NCBI GenBank assembly: GCA_900553155.1
Contig: USCM01000042.1
Coordinates: forward strand, 1-11,226
Direction of reading: 5' to 3'
DNA: 11,226 nt
From: an uncultured Prevotella sp.
GTDB lineage: Bacteria; Bacteroidota; Bacteroidia; Bacteroidales; Bacteroidaceae
This document shows, piece after piece, positions 1-6,907 of this stretch (position 1 is its first letter; every line of letters starts with the position of its first letter). Below the pieces are notes generated by a model. It was not told where the DNA came from and made no database searches. It was given only the letters and a program-made list of their open reading frames with translations. Position numbers and translations under genes: made by a program.

Positions 1-27
1 AAAAATAAAATATAAACAAATACAGAA

Positions 28-1311
28 ATGGAAGAAAGAAAAACAATTTACTTGTGCCTTGCCCACATGAGTGAGGCTGGTTTGGAACAGAAATATGTGA
101 AGGAGGCATTTGATACCAACTGGGTGGTACCAATGGGACCGAATGTAAATGCCTTCGAAAAAGATTTGGAGGCGTTTGCCAACAGTAAGAGTGATGGTAC
201 TGAGCCGCTTGACCGCAAGGTGGTGTGCTTGAGTGCTGGTACAGCTGCTGTACACTTGGCTTTGATTGGCTGTGGTGTGAAGGCTGGCGACGAGGTGTTG
301 GTGCAGAGCTTCACGTTCTGTGCTTCGAGTCATCCTATTACTTATCTCGGTGCCAAGCCAGTGTTTGTTGGCTCGGAGGACGAGACATGGAATATGGATC
401 CTGCCTTGCTTGAGAAGGCGATACTCGACCGCAAGGAGAAGACGGGCAAGCTGCCTAAGGCTATTGTGCCGGTGGCTCTCTACGGCATGCCTTATCGCAT
501 CGACGAGATTATGGCGATAGCCGACAAGTATGGCATCCCGGTTGTGGAGGATGCAGCCGAGGGAATGGGCTCACGCTTCGACGGACAGGTGTTGGGCACA
601 TTCGGCAAGTATGGTGCGCTGTCGTTCAACGGCAACAAGATGATTACCACCTCTGGTGGCGGTGCCTTGATTTGCCGTAATGCCGAGGATGCCAACGAGG
701 TGATGTGGTATGCCACACAGGCCCGCGACGCTTATCCTTACTATCAGCACACCGCCATCGGCTACAACTATCGTATGTCGAACGTGTGCGCAGGTATAGG
801 TCGCGGTCAGATGACGGTGCTCAACGACCACATCGCTCACCACAAGCATGTGCAGAAACTCTATGAGGAACTTTTAAAGGACGTACCAGGTGTACATATC
901 CACAAGCAACCTGCCGACAAACACTATGATGCCAACTTCTGGCTATGCGCTGCCACTTTGGATGCAGATGTGAAGATTCAAGGTCAGGAGAACGCCTACA
1001 AGGAGGTTATAAAGACAGCCGTGGGTGGTGCGGCAGGCGTAATACACGCCGTTGATTCGGCAACAACTGACTGTCAGCCAAACGAAAATGTGGAGGCATT
1101 GCGTGTATTCATGCTCGGCAAGAAGATTGAGTGCCGTCCTGTATGGAAGCCTATGCACAAACAACCCGTGTATGAGGATGCTCCTGTATATACCAATGGT
1201 ATTGAAGAAGAACTCTTCAAGGTAGGCTTCTGTTTGCCAGCAGGTCCGTATGTGACAGATGATGATGTGAAGTATATTGTAGAAAGCATCAAAGAAGCAA
1301 TCGTAAGATAA
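28..1311 (+). CDS. DegT/DnrJ/EryC1/StrS-family PLP-dependent sugar aminotransferase (EpsN/PglE-like)
   Basis: Fold-type I, PLP-dependent enzyme of the family that transaminates nucleotide-linked 4-keto sugars, making amino sugars for surface glycans or exopolysaccharide in the cytoplasm. The 427-residue protein resembles Bacillus EpsN from memory along most of its length: an N-terminal YLCLAHMS segment, GTAAVHLAL (71-79) for the cofactor phosphate, VVEDAAE (172-178) with Asp175 expected to contact the pyridine nitrogen, and SFNGNKMITTSGGG (199-212) with Lys204 as the probable Schiff-base lysine. GYNYRMSN (245-252) and RPVWKPMHKQPV (370-381) are further family signatures. About 35-40 residues around 315-355 are extra relative to EpsN, just before the RPVWKPMH segment. 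The ATG at 28 follows an A/T-rich leader, and the protein starts at the usual family position. Any partners (dehydratase, acetyltransferase, glycosyltransferase) would lie upstream, outside the window. The family is sure; the exact sugar is not. Confidence 0.93.
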   Translation: MEERKTIYLCLAHMSEAGLEQKYVKEAFDTNWVVPMGPNVNAFEKDLEAFANSKSDGTEPLDRKVVCLSAGTAAVHLALIGCGVKAGDEVLVQSFTFCASSHPITYLGAKPVFVGSEDETWNMDPALLEKAILDRKEKTGKLPKAIVPVALYGMPYRIDEIMAIADKYGIPVVEDAAEGMGSRFDGQVLGTFGKYGALSFNGNKMITTSGGGALICRNAEDANEVMWYATQARDAYPYYQHTAIGYNYRMSNVCAGIGRGQMTVLNDHIAHHKHVQKLYEELLKDVPGVHIHKQPADKHYDANFWLCAATLDADVKIQGQENAYKEVIKTAVGGAAGVIHAVDSATTDCQPNENVEALRVFMLGKKIECRPVWKPMHKQPVYEDAPVYTNGIEEELFKVGFCLPAGPYVTDDDVKYIVESIKEAIVR

Positions 1312-1323
1312 GTAATAGATTGG

Positions 1324-1377
1324 TGAGCGATTAATGGACGTGATGTGCTGGTTGCATATATGTCTGTTAATCGCTCA
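1324..1377 (+). other. Long hairpin in the 3' region of the aminotransferase gene
   Basis: Perfect 11-base inverted repeat (TGAGCGATTAA at 1324-1334, TTAATCGCTCA at 1367-1377). The stem continues inward to 1342/1359 through Watson-Crick and G-U pairs, giving about 19 pairs around a 16-base loop. Four of the inner pairs are G-U only when read as + strand RNA; on the other strand they would be A-C mismatches, which suggests the structure acts in the + transcript. It begins 12 bases after the aminotransferase stop and has no following T-run, so it is not a textbook intrinsic terminator. It may be a 3'-end stabiliser, a T-run-poor terminator, or an element controlling the next gene. Confidence 0.6.
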
Positions 1378-1400
1378 TTCGTATAAATGGCAAGGAGAAA

Positions 1401-2306
1401 GTGCGAAAAACAAAGTTTGGATATACAAAGGATGGGAATTATATCCGTATAGGTGACAATATGCATGGGATATATAAGACCTACGATGATATGCGTTTTA
1501 ACTGGCAGTTAGTCAGTCAGACAGAAGGTGACATAACAAAGTACTACCTGCTGAACAATAAAAATGAAGCCATTGAATACGTAGGACGAAAAGACCCATG
1601 GTCACCACTGGCAGTAGGCACCAAGGAGCAATATCTCTATATGGATAATGCGCAAGGCTCGATGCAGGAAGTGACAACCTATGAAAGAGAATATATTACT
1701 GGGGAAAAACGCAAACAGCAGAGCAACAGCATCTATAAAACCATCAATGGAGAAGAATGCCTTGTGACATACGCCTATTACGCTATCAACAAGAACAGAG
1801 GAAAGGAATACAACAGTAAGGATGCATACGTCTGTGAGCATTATCAGACAGGAGAGTATGCCATCAGCAACAATGACCACCATATCATTCTGGAAGGATT
1901 GAAGAGCGTAAAACTCTCAGATGACAATATCGCAGAGGTCGTGTTTGCAGGAGAAGACAAAACCACGTGGGTAAATCTGTATACCATGCAGGAGTTTAAT
2001 GAGCGTCCGGTGATAGAGCAGATGGGATTCATGGATATGCTGAGAGTTGGCTATAACTACTATTTCTATAAAAACAGAGATATGGCAGGCATACCGATGC
2101 ATCATCGGGAATGCGTGGCAAATGACAGAATATTCCAGTTCTTGGACTTGTATATGATACTAAGAGACCAACCCAATAAAGTCTACTATATATCTGGAGA
2201 GCGCCGAAGGAAGGAACAGTGGTATCTGATACTAATAGACATCACCAATGCCAACTCGAAGACTCGTAAAGAAATACCCTCGATGTGGTTGCCGAGACGA
2301 AGTTGA
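1401..2306 (+). CDS. Hypothetical protein, family not recognised
   Basis: I do not recognise this 301-residue protein. It has no signal peptide, no transmembrane stretch and no cysteine motif, so it is probably cytoplasmic. It is rich in Tyr, Asn and Lys. Short aromatic beta-like segments (ITKYYLLNN, EQYLYMDN, EQWYLILIDIT) hint at a repeated beta structure, but no repeat is clear. The tail is basic (WLPRRS). The start is uncertain. GTG at 1401 has AAGGAG at 1392-1397 only three bases away, and the in-frame ATG at 1461 (codon 21) has AGGTG at 1451-1455 at more usual spacing. An in-frame stop at 1368 rules out longer versions. Base use is visibly more A/T-rich than in the genes to its right, which may mean recent acquisition. 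No TAnnTTTG promoter is seen in front of it, so it could be read through from the aminotransferase. Confidence 0.7.
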   Translation: MRKTKFGYTKDGNYIRIGDNMHGIYKTYDDMRFNWQLVSQTEGDITKYYLLNNKNEAIEYVGRKDPWSPLAVGTKEQYLYMDNAQGSMQEVTTYEREYITGEKRKQQSNSIYKTINGEECLVTYAYYAINKNRGKEYNSKDAYVCEHYQTGEYAISNNDHHIILEGLKSVKLSDDNIAEVVFAGEDKTTWVNLYTMQEFNERPVIEQMGFMDMLRVGYNYYFYKNRDMAGIPMHHRECVANDRIFQFLDLYMILRDQPNKVYYISGERRRKEQWYLILIDITNANSKTRKEIPSMWLPRRS

Positions 2307-2349
2307 TATGTAGTTTTATTTTCTCGTTTTAAATTTTAGAGGTGTTTTA

Positions 2350-2382
2350 TTTGTAGCTTTTGCGGTAAAACCGCTACCTTTG
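2350..2382 (+). promoter_or_regulatory. Bacteroidota-type promoter for the radical SAM gene, with palindrome between the boxes
   Basis: TTTG at 2350-2353 and TACCTTTG at 2375-2382 match the -33 (TTTG) and -7 (TAnnTTTG) elements of Bacteroidota promoters, with a 21-base spacer, slightly over the usual 19. Transcription would begin near 2386, about 58 bases before the ATG at 2445. A perfect palindrome, GCGGTaaaACCGC (2362-2374), fills the spacer and ends one base before the -7 box. This is where a repressor or activator site could sit. Confidence 0.6.
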
Positions 2383-2444
2383 CAGCACGTTCTCGCAAAT
2401 TACCCATTTAATCACAGTGTACTTTTAGATACAGATTTTAAATT

Positions 2445-3284
2445 ATGATAACAAGATGCTATCTTGAAATAACCAATGTTTGTAATCTCGATTGTGTGTT
2501 TTGCCCTAAGACCACGAGGGAGAAGCACACACTTACGTTGGATGAGTTTGAACTGCTGACCGACCGGCTTAAAGGAGAGATTAAGTTCCTTTACTTCCAC
2601 CTTATGGGCGAACCTTTCCTTCACCCTCTGCTGCCACAGTTTATACTAAAGGCCAAGCAGAAGGGATTTGTACCTGTGCTTACTACCAACGGCACACTGC
2701 TTAGCAAGCGCACTGACATGCTTGACGCCCTACCCCACAAGCTGCAGATATCCTTACACTCGCACGAGGGCAACGGCAAGACCAACCTGCAAGAGTACAT
2801 AGACGAGGTGATGACGTTTGCCAAGGAAGCTGCCCATAGAGGATGTGTCGTTGTGCTGCGCCTATGGAACGAGGGTGGCCACAACAGTATGAACGACACC
2901 ATACTTAATTTGATAGCCAACCACGTACCACAGCCTTGGGTCAAGAGATACGACGGATGGAAACTCGCCGACTGCCTATACATAGAGAACGACAATATGT
3001 TTGAATGGCCCGACCTTCAACATGCCACTTACGACGAGGAGGAGGTGTTCTGCTATGCGCTGCGCAATCAGATAGGCGTCCTTGCCGACGGAACCGTTGT
3101 GCCTTGTTGCTTAGACCATAATGGCGATATTGGCTTAGGCAATTTGTTTGAAGAAAGCTTGGAGCATATCCTCTCCTCGCCACGGGCCTCCGCTCTTTAC
3201 AACGGATTTACCAGCCACACCGCTGTTGAGCCCTTGTGCCAACGCTGCGGCTATTCGGCAGTGGCTAAGAGATTCAGGAAATAG
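2445..3284 (+). CDS. Radical SAM/SPASM domain protein
   Basis: Cytoplasmic iron-sulfur enzyme of the radical SAM superfamily; the substrate cannot be told. In the 279 residues, the cluster motif CNLDCVFC (Cys13, Cys17, Cys20) sits at the extreme N-terminus, followed by MGEP (54-57, the GGE-like SAM-binding motif) and TTNGTLL (80-86). The C-terminal part is a SPASM-type auxiliary-cluster domain: Cys203, VLADGTVVPCCLDHNGDIGLGN (starting at residue 212, with Cys221 and Cys222) and a closing CQRC (Cys265, Cys268). SPASM proteins include peptide-modifying maturases and anaerobic sulfatase activators. No small precursor-peptide gene is visible beside it and no sulfatase lies in the window. It has its own promoter at 2350-2382. 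Its stop lies only 17 bases from the end of the convergent fucosidase gene, with no clear terminator between. The domain assignment is firm, the function unknown. Confidence 0.9.
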   Translation: MITRCYLEITNVCNLDCVFCPKTTREKHTLTLDEFELLTDRLKGEIKFLYFHLMGEPFLHPLLPQFILKAKQKGFVPVLTTNGTLLSKRTDMLDALPHKLQISLHSHEGNGKTNLQEYIDEVMTFAKEAAHRGCVVVLRLWNEGGHNSMNDTILNLIANHVPQPWVKRYDGWKLADCLYIENDNMFEWPDLQHATYDEEEVFCYALRNQIGVLADGTVVPCCLDHNGDIGLGNLFEESLEHILSSPRASALYNGFTSHTAVEPLCQRCGYSAVAKRFRK

Positions 3285-3301
3285 TTTTAAGCATCAATTT
3301 G

Positions 3302-4590
3302 TTATTTTACCATTTCCAACTCAATCACCTTGTCGATGTCGGTAGGCACTTGGTCGAGGTAGAGCACTACCCCACCCTCGCACTTCTGCATGCGTACGGG
3401 CTTGCGCGACACGTAGTCGAGAGCCTTCTTGATGCGTGTTGTGCCTGTGGGCAGATAGAGAGCCTTGTCCTTAAGGTTGAGGATGTGTACAAAGAGACGG
3501 TTCTGCTTCTGCGTCGTAGCTCCCCAATCGTGCGGAGCAACGATGCCGCCACGTGTGCCGTGGATGGTCTCGCCACCTTCTTCAGGCGGTCTACGGCTAC
3601 CTCGGGCAGACATCCGTCGGGCTGCGGACCAATGTTCATAAGCAGGTTGGCGTTGCGTCCGGCTGCCTTTACGAGATAGTGGATGAGGGTCTTGGGCGAC
3701 TTATAGTTCTGGTCGGTAATCTTGTAGCCCCACATTCCGTTCATCGTCTCGCAGGTCTCAAGAGGCAACTGCGATATCTGCTGACCCGACAATCCGGCTG
3801 AGTTCTCGCCGGGAAGGTCGCGCTCAAACATCTGAAAGTCTTCTCCCTCGAACGGTGTCTGATGGTGGTTGTTGCCTATAAGGCACGCCGGCTGAAGACT
3901 GTGGATAAGCTTGTACTGCTCGGGCAGACGCCAGTCGAAGGACGGATTGTTGTCCTGGTCCCACCATCCGTCAAACCAGATGGCTCCCACTCTGCCATAA
4001 TTGGTAAGCAACTCGGTGAGCTGGTTGTTCATGAAGGTGTAGTAGGAGTCCCAGTTTTGAGCCTCCTTCGGTCTACCTGTGCCAAGACCCGTGCGTCCCA
4101 AGGGGGCATCCTCACGCTGCCAGTCGATGTGCGAGTAGTAGAAGTGGATGTCGATGCCCTGACGGTGGCACTCGTCTGCCAGCTCCTTTACGATGTCGCG
4201 CTTAAAGGGAGTGGCGTCCACAATGTTGTACTTGGACCACTTGGTGTGGAACATCGAAAAGCCCTCGTGATGGCGTGTGGTGAAACAGATGTACTTAGCA
4301 CCCGACGCCTTGATAGCCGACACCCACTCTTTGGCATTGAAGCGCGAGGGGTAGAAGCCTCCGGCAAGCTTGGCATACTCCTTATAGTTGAGGTCCTTGT
4401 TGGTCATAGTCCACTCGCCGGTGGCCAACATAGAGTAGAGACCCCAATGCAGGAAGATGCCAAACTTGGAATCCTGGAAATGGCTTCGAGCCTCAAGATT
4501 CTCCTTGGTAGGCTGATAGTGTTGAGCCGATTGCGCCGAGACGCCCGTAAGCGACAGCGCAAAGAGCACAGATGTCAAAAGTTTTCTCAT
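3302..4590 (-). pseudogene. Secreted GH29 alpha-L-fucosidase, frameshifted
   Basis: Glycoside hydrolase family 29 enzyme, which removes alpha-L-fucose from glycans by a retaining mechanism. The start at 4590 gives a Sec signal peptide (MRKLLTSVLFALSLTGVSAQ), so it would act in the periplasm or at the surface. Family landmarks are intact: FGIFLHWG (43-50), TTRHHEGF (104-111), WFDG (205-208, Asp207 the expected nucleophile), ETMNGMWGY (281-289) and NLLMNIGPQPDG (315-326). After about residue 339 (near 3574) this frame runs into low-quality, Arg/Ser-rich sequence and stops at 3367. The true C-terminus continues one frame over, from GETIHGT through a beta-sandwich-like tail to the stop at 3302. 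The join reads RLKKV then GETIHGT, whereas family members usually have about nine more residues there (of the GKWLxxNGE kind), so roughly 28 bases may be lost, or a single G plus a natural short loop. It is last in the minus-strand operon, 47 bases after the barrel gene. If the shift is real, the enzyme lacks its C-terminal domain. Confidence 0.85.
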
Positions 4591-4637
4591 AGATTGTAAG
4601 TATTTTAAGTGTATTATCTTATCGTTACCACATCTGC

Positions 4638-6905
4638 TTAGAAGTGGAGCTTGGTGCCTATGCTAAGGCGCAGCTCGCCGTCGGCAGGATGGTCGGAGTG
4701 AGCAGCCTCTATCTTCTTTGTGTATATAGTGGCAGATGGCTCGAGGTATATCTCCACCATAGGCGACAGACGCAAGCCTGCCTGCACGGCTCCGTTGAGT
4801 CCGGGTGCAAGGCGTGTGTCGCATCCACGCTCCGAGCTAATGCCCAGCTGTGCTCCAGCCAGGCCCGTAAGCTGGAACAGCTTGTCTTCTGTTGGCTCGC
4901 CGGTAACGGCACTGCGGAGGTTGAGCATATAGTTGGCATGCAGAGCTGTGATGCTCTGGTTATGGCGCTTATACCAGTGCTGCACCACGGTGTTGCTTAT
5001 GCCTGCATGTATACCGCTTGCGTGGTTGAACCAATGGCCAAAGGCGGCATCCGTAACAAAGCTTAGGCGCTGGGCACCACCAGCCGTATTGACATTGCCG
5101 GTATATATGCCTGTGCCAATGCCCAAAGACACAAAGTTGGCTGCCGAGGGCTTGCCGGCAAGGTCGGCATTATGCGGCTTGCGCTGCATATTATATTCGA
5201 TGCCTATCATAGCTTGCGGTTGTATGCGCAGCGAGCGGCTACCCTTCCACATCGGCGAGAGGTTGTACGACACTGTTGGCTCTGCCGTAAGGCTGAACGA
5301 CGGCGACAGCCTCAACGCTGCCTGTACACCGGTATGAACGTCGGCAGCCAGACGTGTGGACGGACGGCGATAGGCTGCACCTATACTTGCGCCTGCCACG
5401 GTGCGTATGGCGAGCAAACGCGCCTGGTCGCAACCATACGAGAGGGCGGTGAGGTCGGTAAGCCAGTCGGCAGACACCGTAGCTTGGGCATATCGCTTGC
5501 CCCCGTCCACTCTGCCCATCATGCCCTGCACTCCAGCACGCCATCCCAAGAGAGGAGCCTTCCAGCGAGTGTATGTAAGGCGTGCCACAGGCATATAGCT
5601 GTGCCAGTTGTCGTAGAACGAGAGCGGTGTGGTAAGACCTGCCGACAAGCCTATGCTGCTGTTGCTGAAGGCATCGGGACGTTCGCCCCTGTGTGCCGGG
5701 CGTGCCTGTGCACCATTATAAGTATATACAAGACCTGCCATAAGCGATGCAGCGGCGTCGTAGCGGCGGTACGAGTTGACTGAGGGTGCCCAACGCTCGT
5801 TGTACACGTCAAGACGTGGCTCAAGGAAGAGGCTGAAGGCACTCGACAACTTGAGGTTGGCTTGCATGCCGGCACCCACACCCCATGAGTATCTGGCTCC
5901 ATAATTGCGCTCGGTAGAATAGTTGTAGCTTGCACCCACTATGCCGTTGACCCAAAACATACGGTCAGGATTCACTCCGCCGAAGAGGTTGTTGAGGTTG
6001 AGCATATAGTCGAGCTGCGTACCAATGGCCTTAAGGCGGTTGGTAGAGGGCAGACGGAAGGTTGTGGCATTGAACGAGAGGCGCACAGCATTGCTTGCGC
6101 TGAACCACTTGCCTATGCCTACAGCCGTGCGCATACCTATGTTGTCGTCCCAAGTGGATGGATGTGCATTGGCAAGAAAGGCAGGTCCGGCGGCGGCACT
6201 TACAAACAGCCCGTCCTCAAACGAGCGTGGTGCTGCCTTGCCTGCGGCATTGGCGCGCACGTCGGGCAGACGATAGCCAAAACCCAAGAGCACTGTTCCG
6301 ACGGGGCGGTAGCCATGCCATGTAAGCGCCTGTGTGGCGTCGTCCTGCATCAATCCGAGACGAGGCTCTATATAGAAATAGGTGAAGGGCGACATTGCAA
6401 ACTGCCCTCTGAAGCCCAAGTGTGCTCCATATCCATGCGCGTCGATGCCTTCGTTGCGCGAGAAGGTATAGTCGAAGCCAGCTATGCCGTACAGCTCCAC
6501 GGGGCGCTGGGTATAGTTGTTGCCAGGCTGGGCAAGCGCGGTGATGTTGAGCAGATAGTCGAGGGATGTTGTGACGTACTTAAGTTTGGTGTCGCCGATA
6601 CGCATTATGCCTCCATCGGCAGCGAGACGCACGCCGTGTTCGGGCGAAATCCAGTCGCCTATACCAATAGCCATGGTTGGTCCGGGCTTCATATCGCCAC
6701 TTCCGAGGAGATTGAAGCCAGCGCCAAAGTCAAGAAACAGGTGGTCGAAGGGCTTCTTGTGCTTATAGTATTTAGCCACACGCGGACGTTGCAGCATATA
6801 GTTGAGCGCGCTGCCTTCTACCTGTGCCGCAGCCGGTAGAGCCACACTGGCAGCCAAAACCGTGCATACGGCAAATAGATATATGTTTTTCGTTGAAGAT
6901 TTCAT
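4638..6905 (-). CDS. Outer-membrane protein with four tandem beta-barrel-like repeats
   Basis: This 755-residue protein has a Sec signal peptide (1-28, ending PAAAQ) and is then almost wholly alternating-polarity beta strands ending in KLHF, an aromatic C-terminus typical of outer-membrane barrels. Four copies of one unit of about 180 residues are visible (roughly 52-213, 229-397, 415-574, 590-755). Two landmarks recur in step: LDYLLN, LDYMLN, ADWLTD and ANYMLN near 116, 299, 480 and 658; and an EP-containing strand (YIEPRLGL, FLEPRLDV, TAEPTVSY, YLEPSATI) with EP at 180, 362, 542 and 722. Each unit has about the length of an eight-strand barrel like the DUF3575 protein of the same operon. 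It starts 2 bases after the stop of the upstream gene, so translation is probably coupled. No named family is recognised. The outer-membrane location is likely; the role is unknown. Confidence 0.88.
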   Translation of the reverse strand: MKSSTKNIYLFAVCTVLAASVALPAAAQVEGSALNYMLQRPRVAKYYKHKKPFDHLFLDFGAGFNLLGSGDMKPGPTMAIGIGDWISPEHGVRLAADGGIMRIGDTKLKYVTTSLDYLLNITALAQPGNNYTQRPVELYGIAGFDYTFSRNEGIDAHGYGAHLGFRGQFAMSPFTYFYIEPRLGLMQDDATQALTWHGYRPVGTVLLGFGYRLPDVRANAAGKAAPRSFEDGLFVSAAAGPAFLANAHPSTWDDNIGMRTAVGIGKWFSASNAVRLSFNATTFRLPSTNRLKAIGTQLDYMLNLNNLFGGVNPDRMFWVNGIVGASYNYSTERNYGARYSWGVGAGMQANLKLSSAFSLFLEPRLDVYNERWAPSVNSYRRYDAAASLMAGLVYTYNGAQARPAHRGERPDAFSNSSIGLSAGLTTPLSFYDNWHSYMPVARLTYTRWKAPLLGWRAGVQGMMGRVDGGKRYAQATVSADWLTDLTALSYGCDQARLLAIRTVAGASIGAAYRRPSTRLAADVHTGVQAALRLSPSFSLTAEPTVSYNLSPMWKGSRSLRIQPQAMIGIEYNMQRKPHNADLAGKPSAANFVSLGIGTGIYTGNVNTAGGAQRLSFVTDAAFGHWFNHASGIHAGISNTVVQHWYKRHNQSITALHANYMLNLRSAVTGEPTEDKLFQLTGLAGAQLGISSERGCDTRLAPGLNGAVQAGLRLSPMVEIYLEPSATIYTKKIEAAHSDHPADGELRLSIGTKLHF

Positions 6906-6907
6906 AA

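Noticed and set aside
2395..2410. Possible minus-strand promoter (GTAATTTG)
   Set aside because: One base short of TAnnTTTG and pointing back into the end of a convergent gene with no target.
3862..4599. 245-codon plus-strand frame opposite the fucosidase
   Set aside because: It mirrors the GH29 gene, whose catalytic motifs are clear on the minus strand. The translated product is Val/Leu-rich without domain features.
6162..6839. 225-codon plus-strand frame opposite the four-repeat barrel gene
   Set aside because: Shadow of the barrel gene; no plausible protein features.
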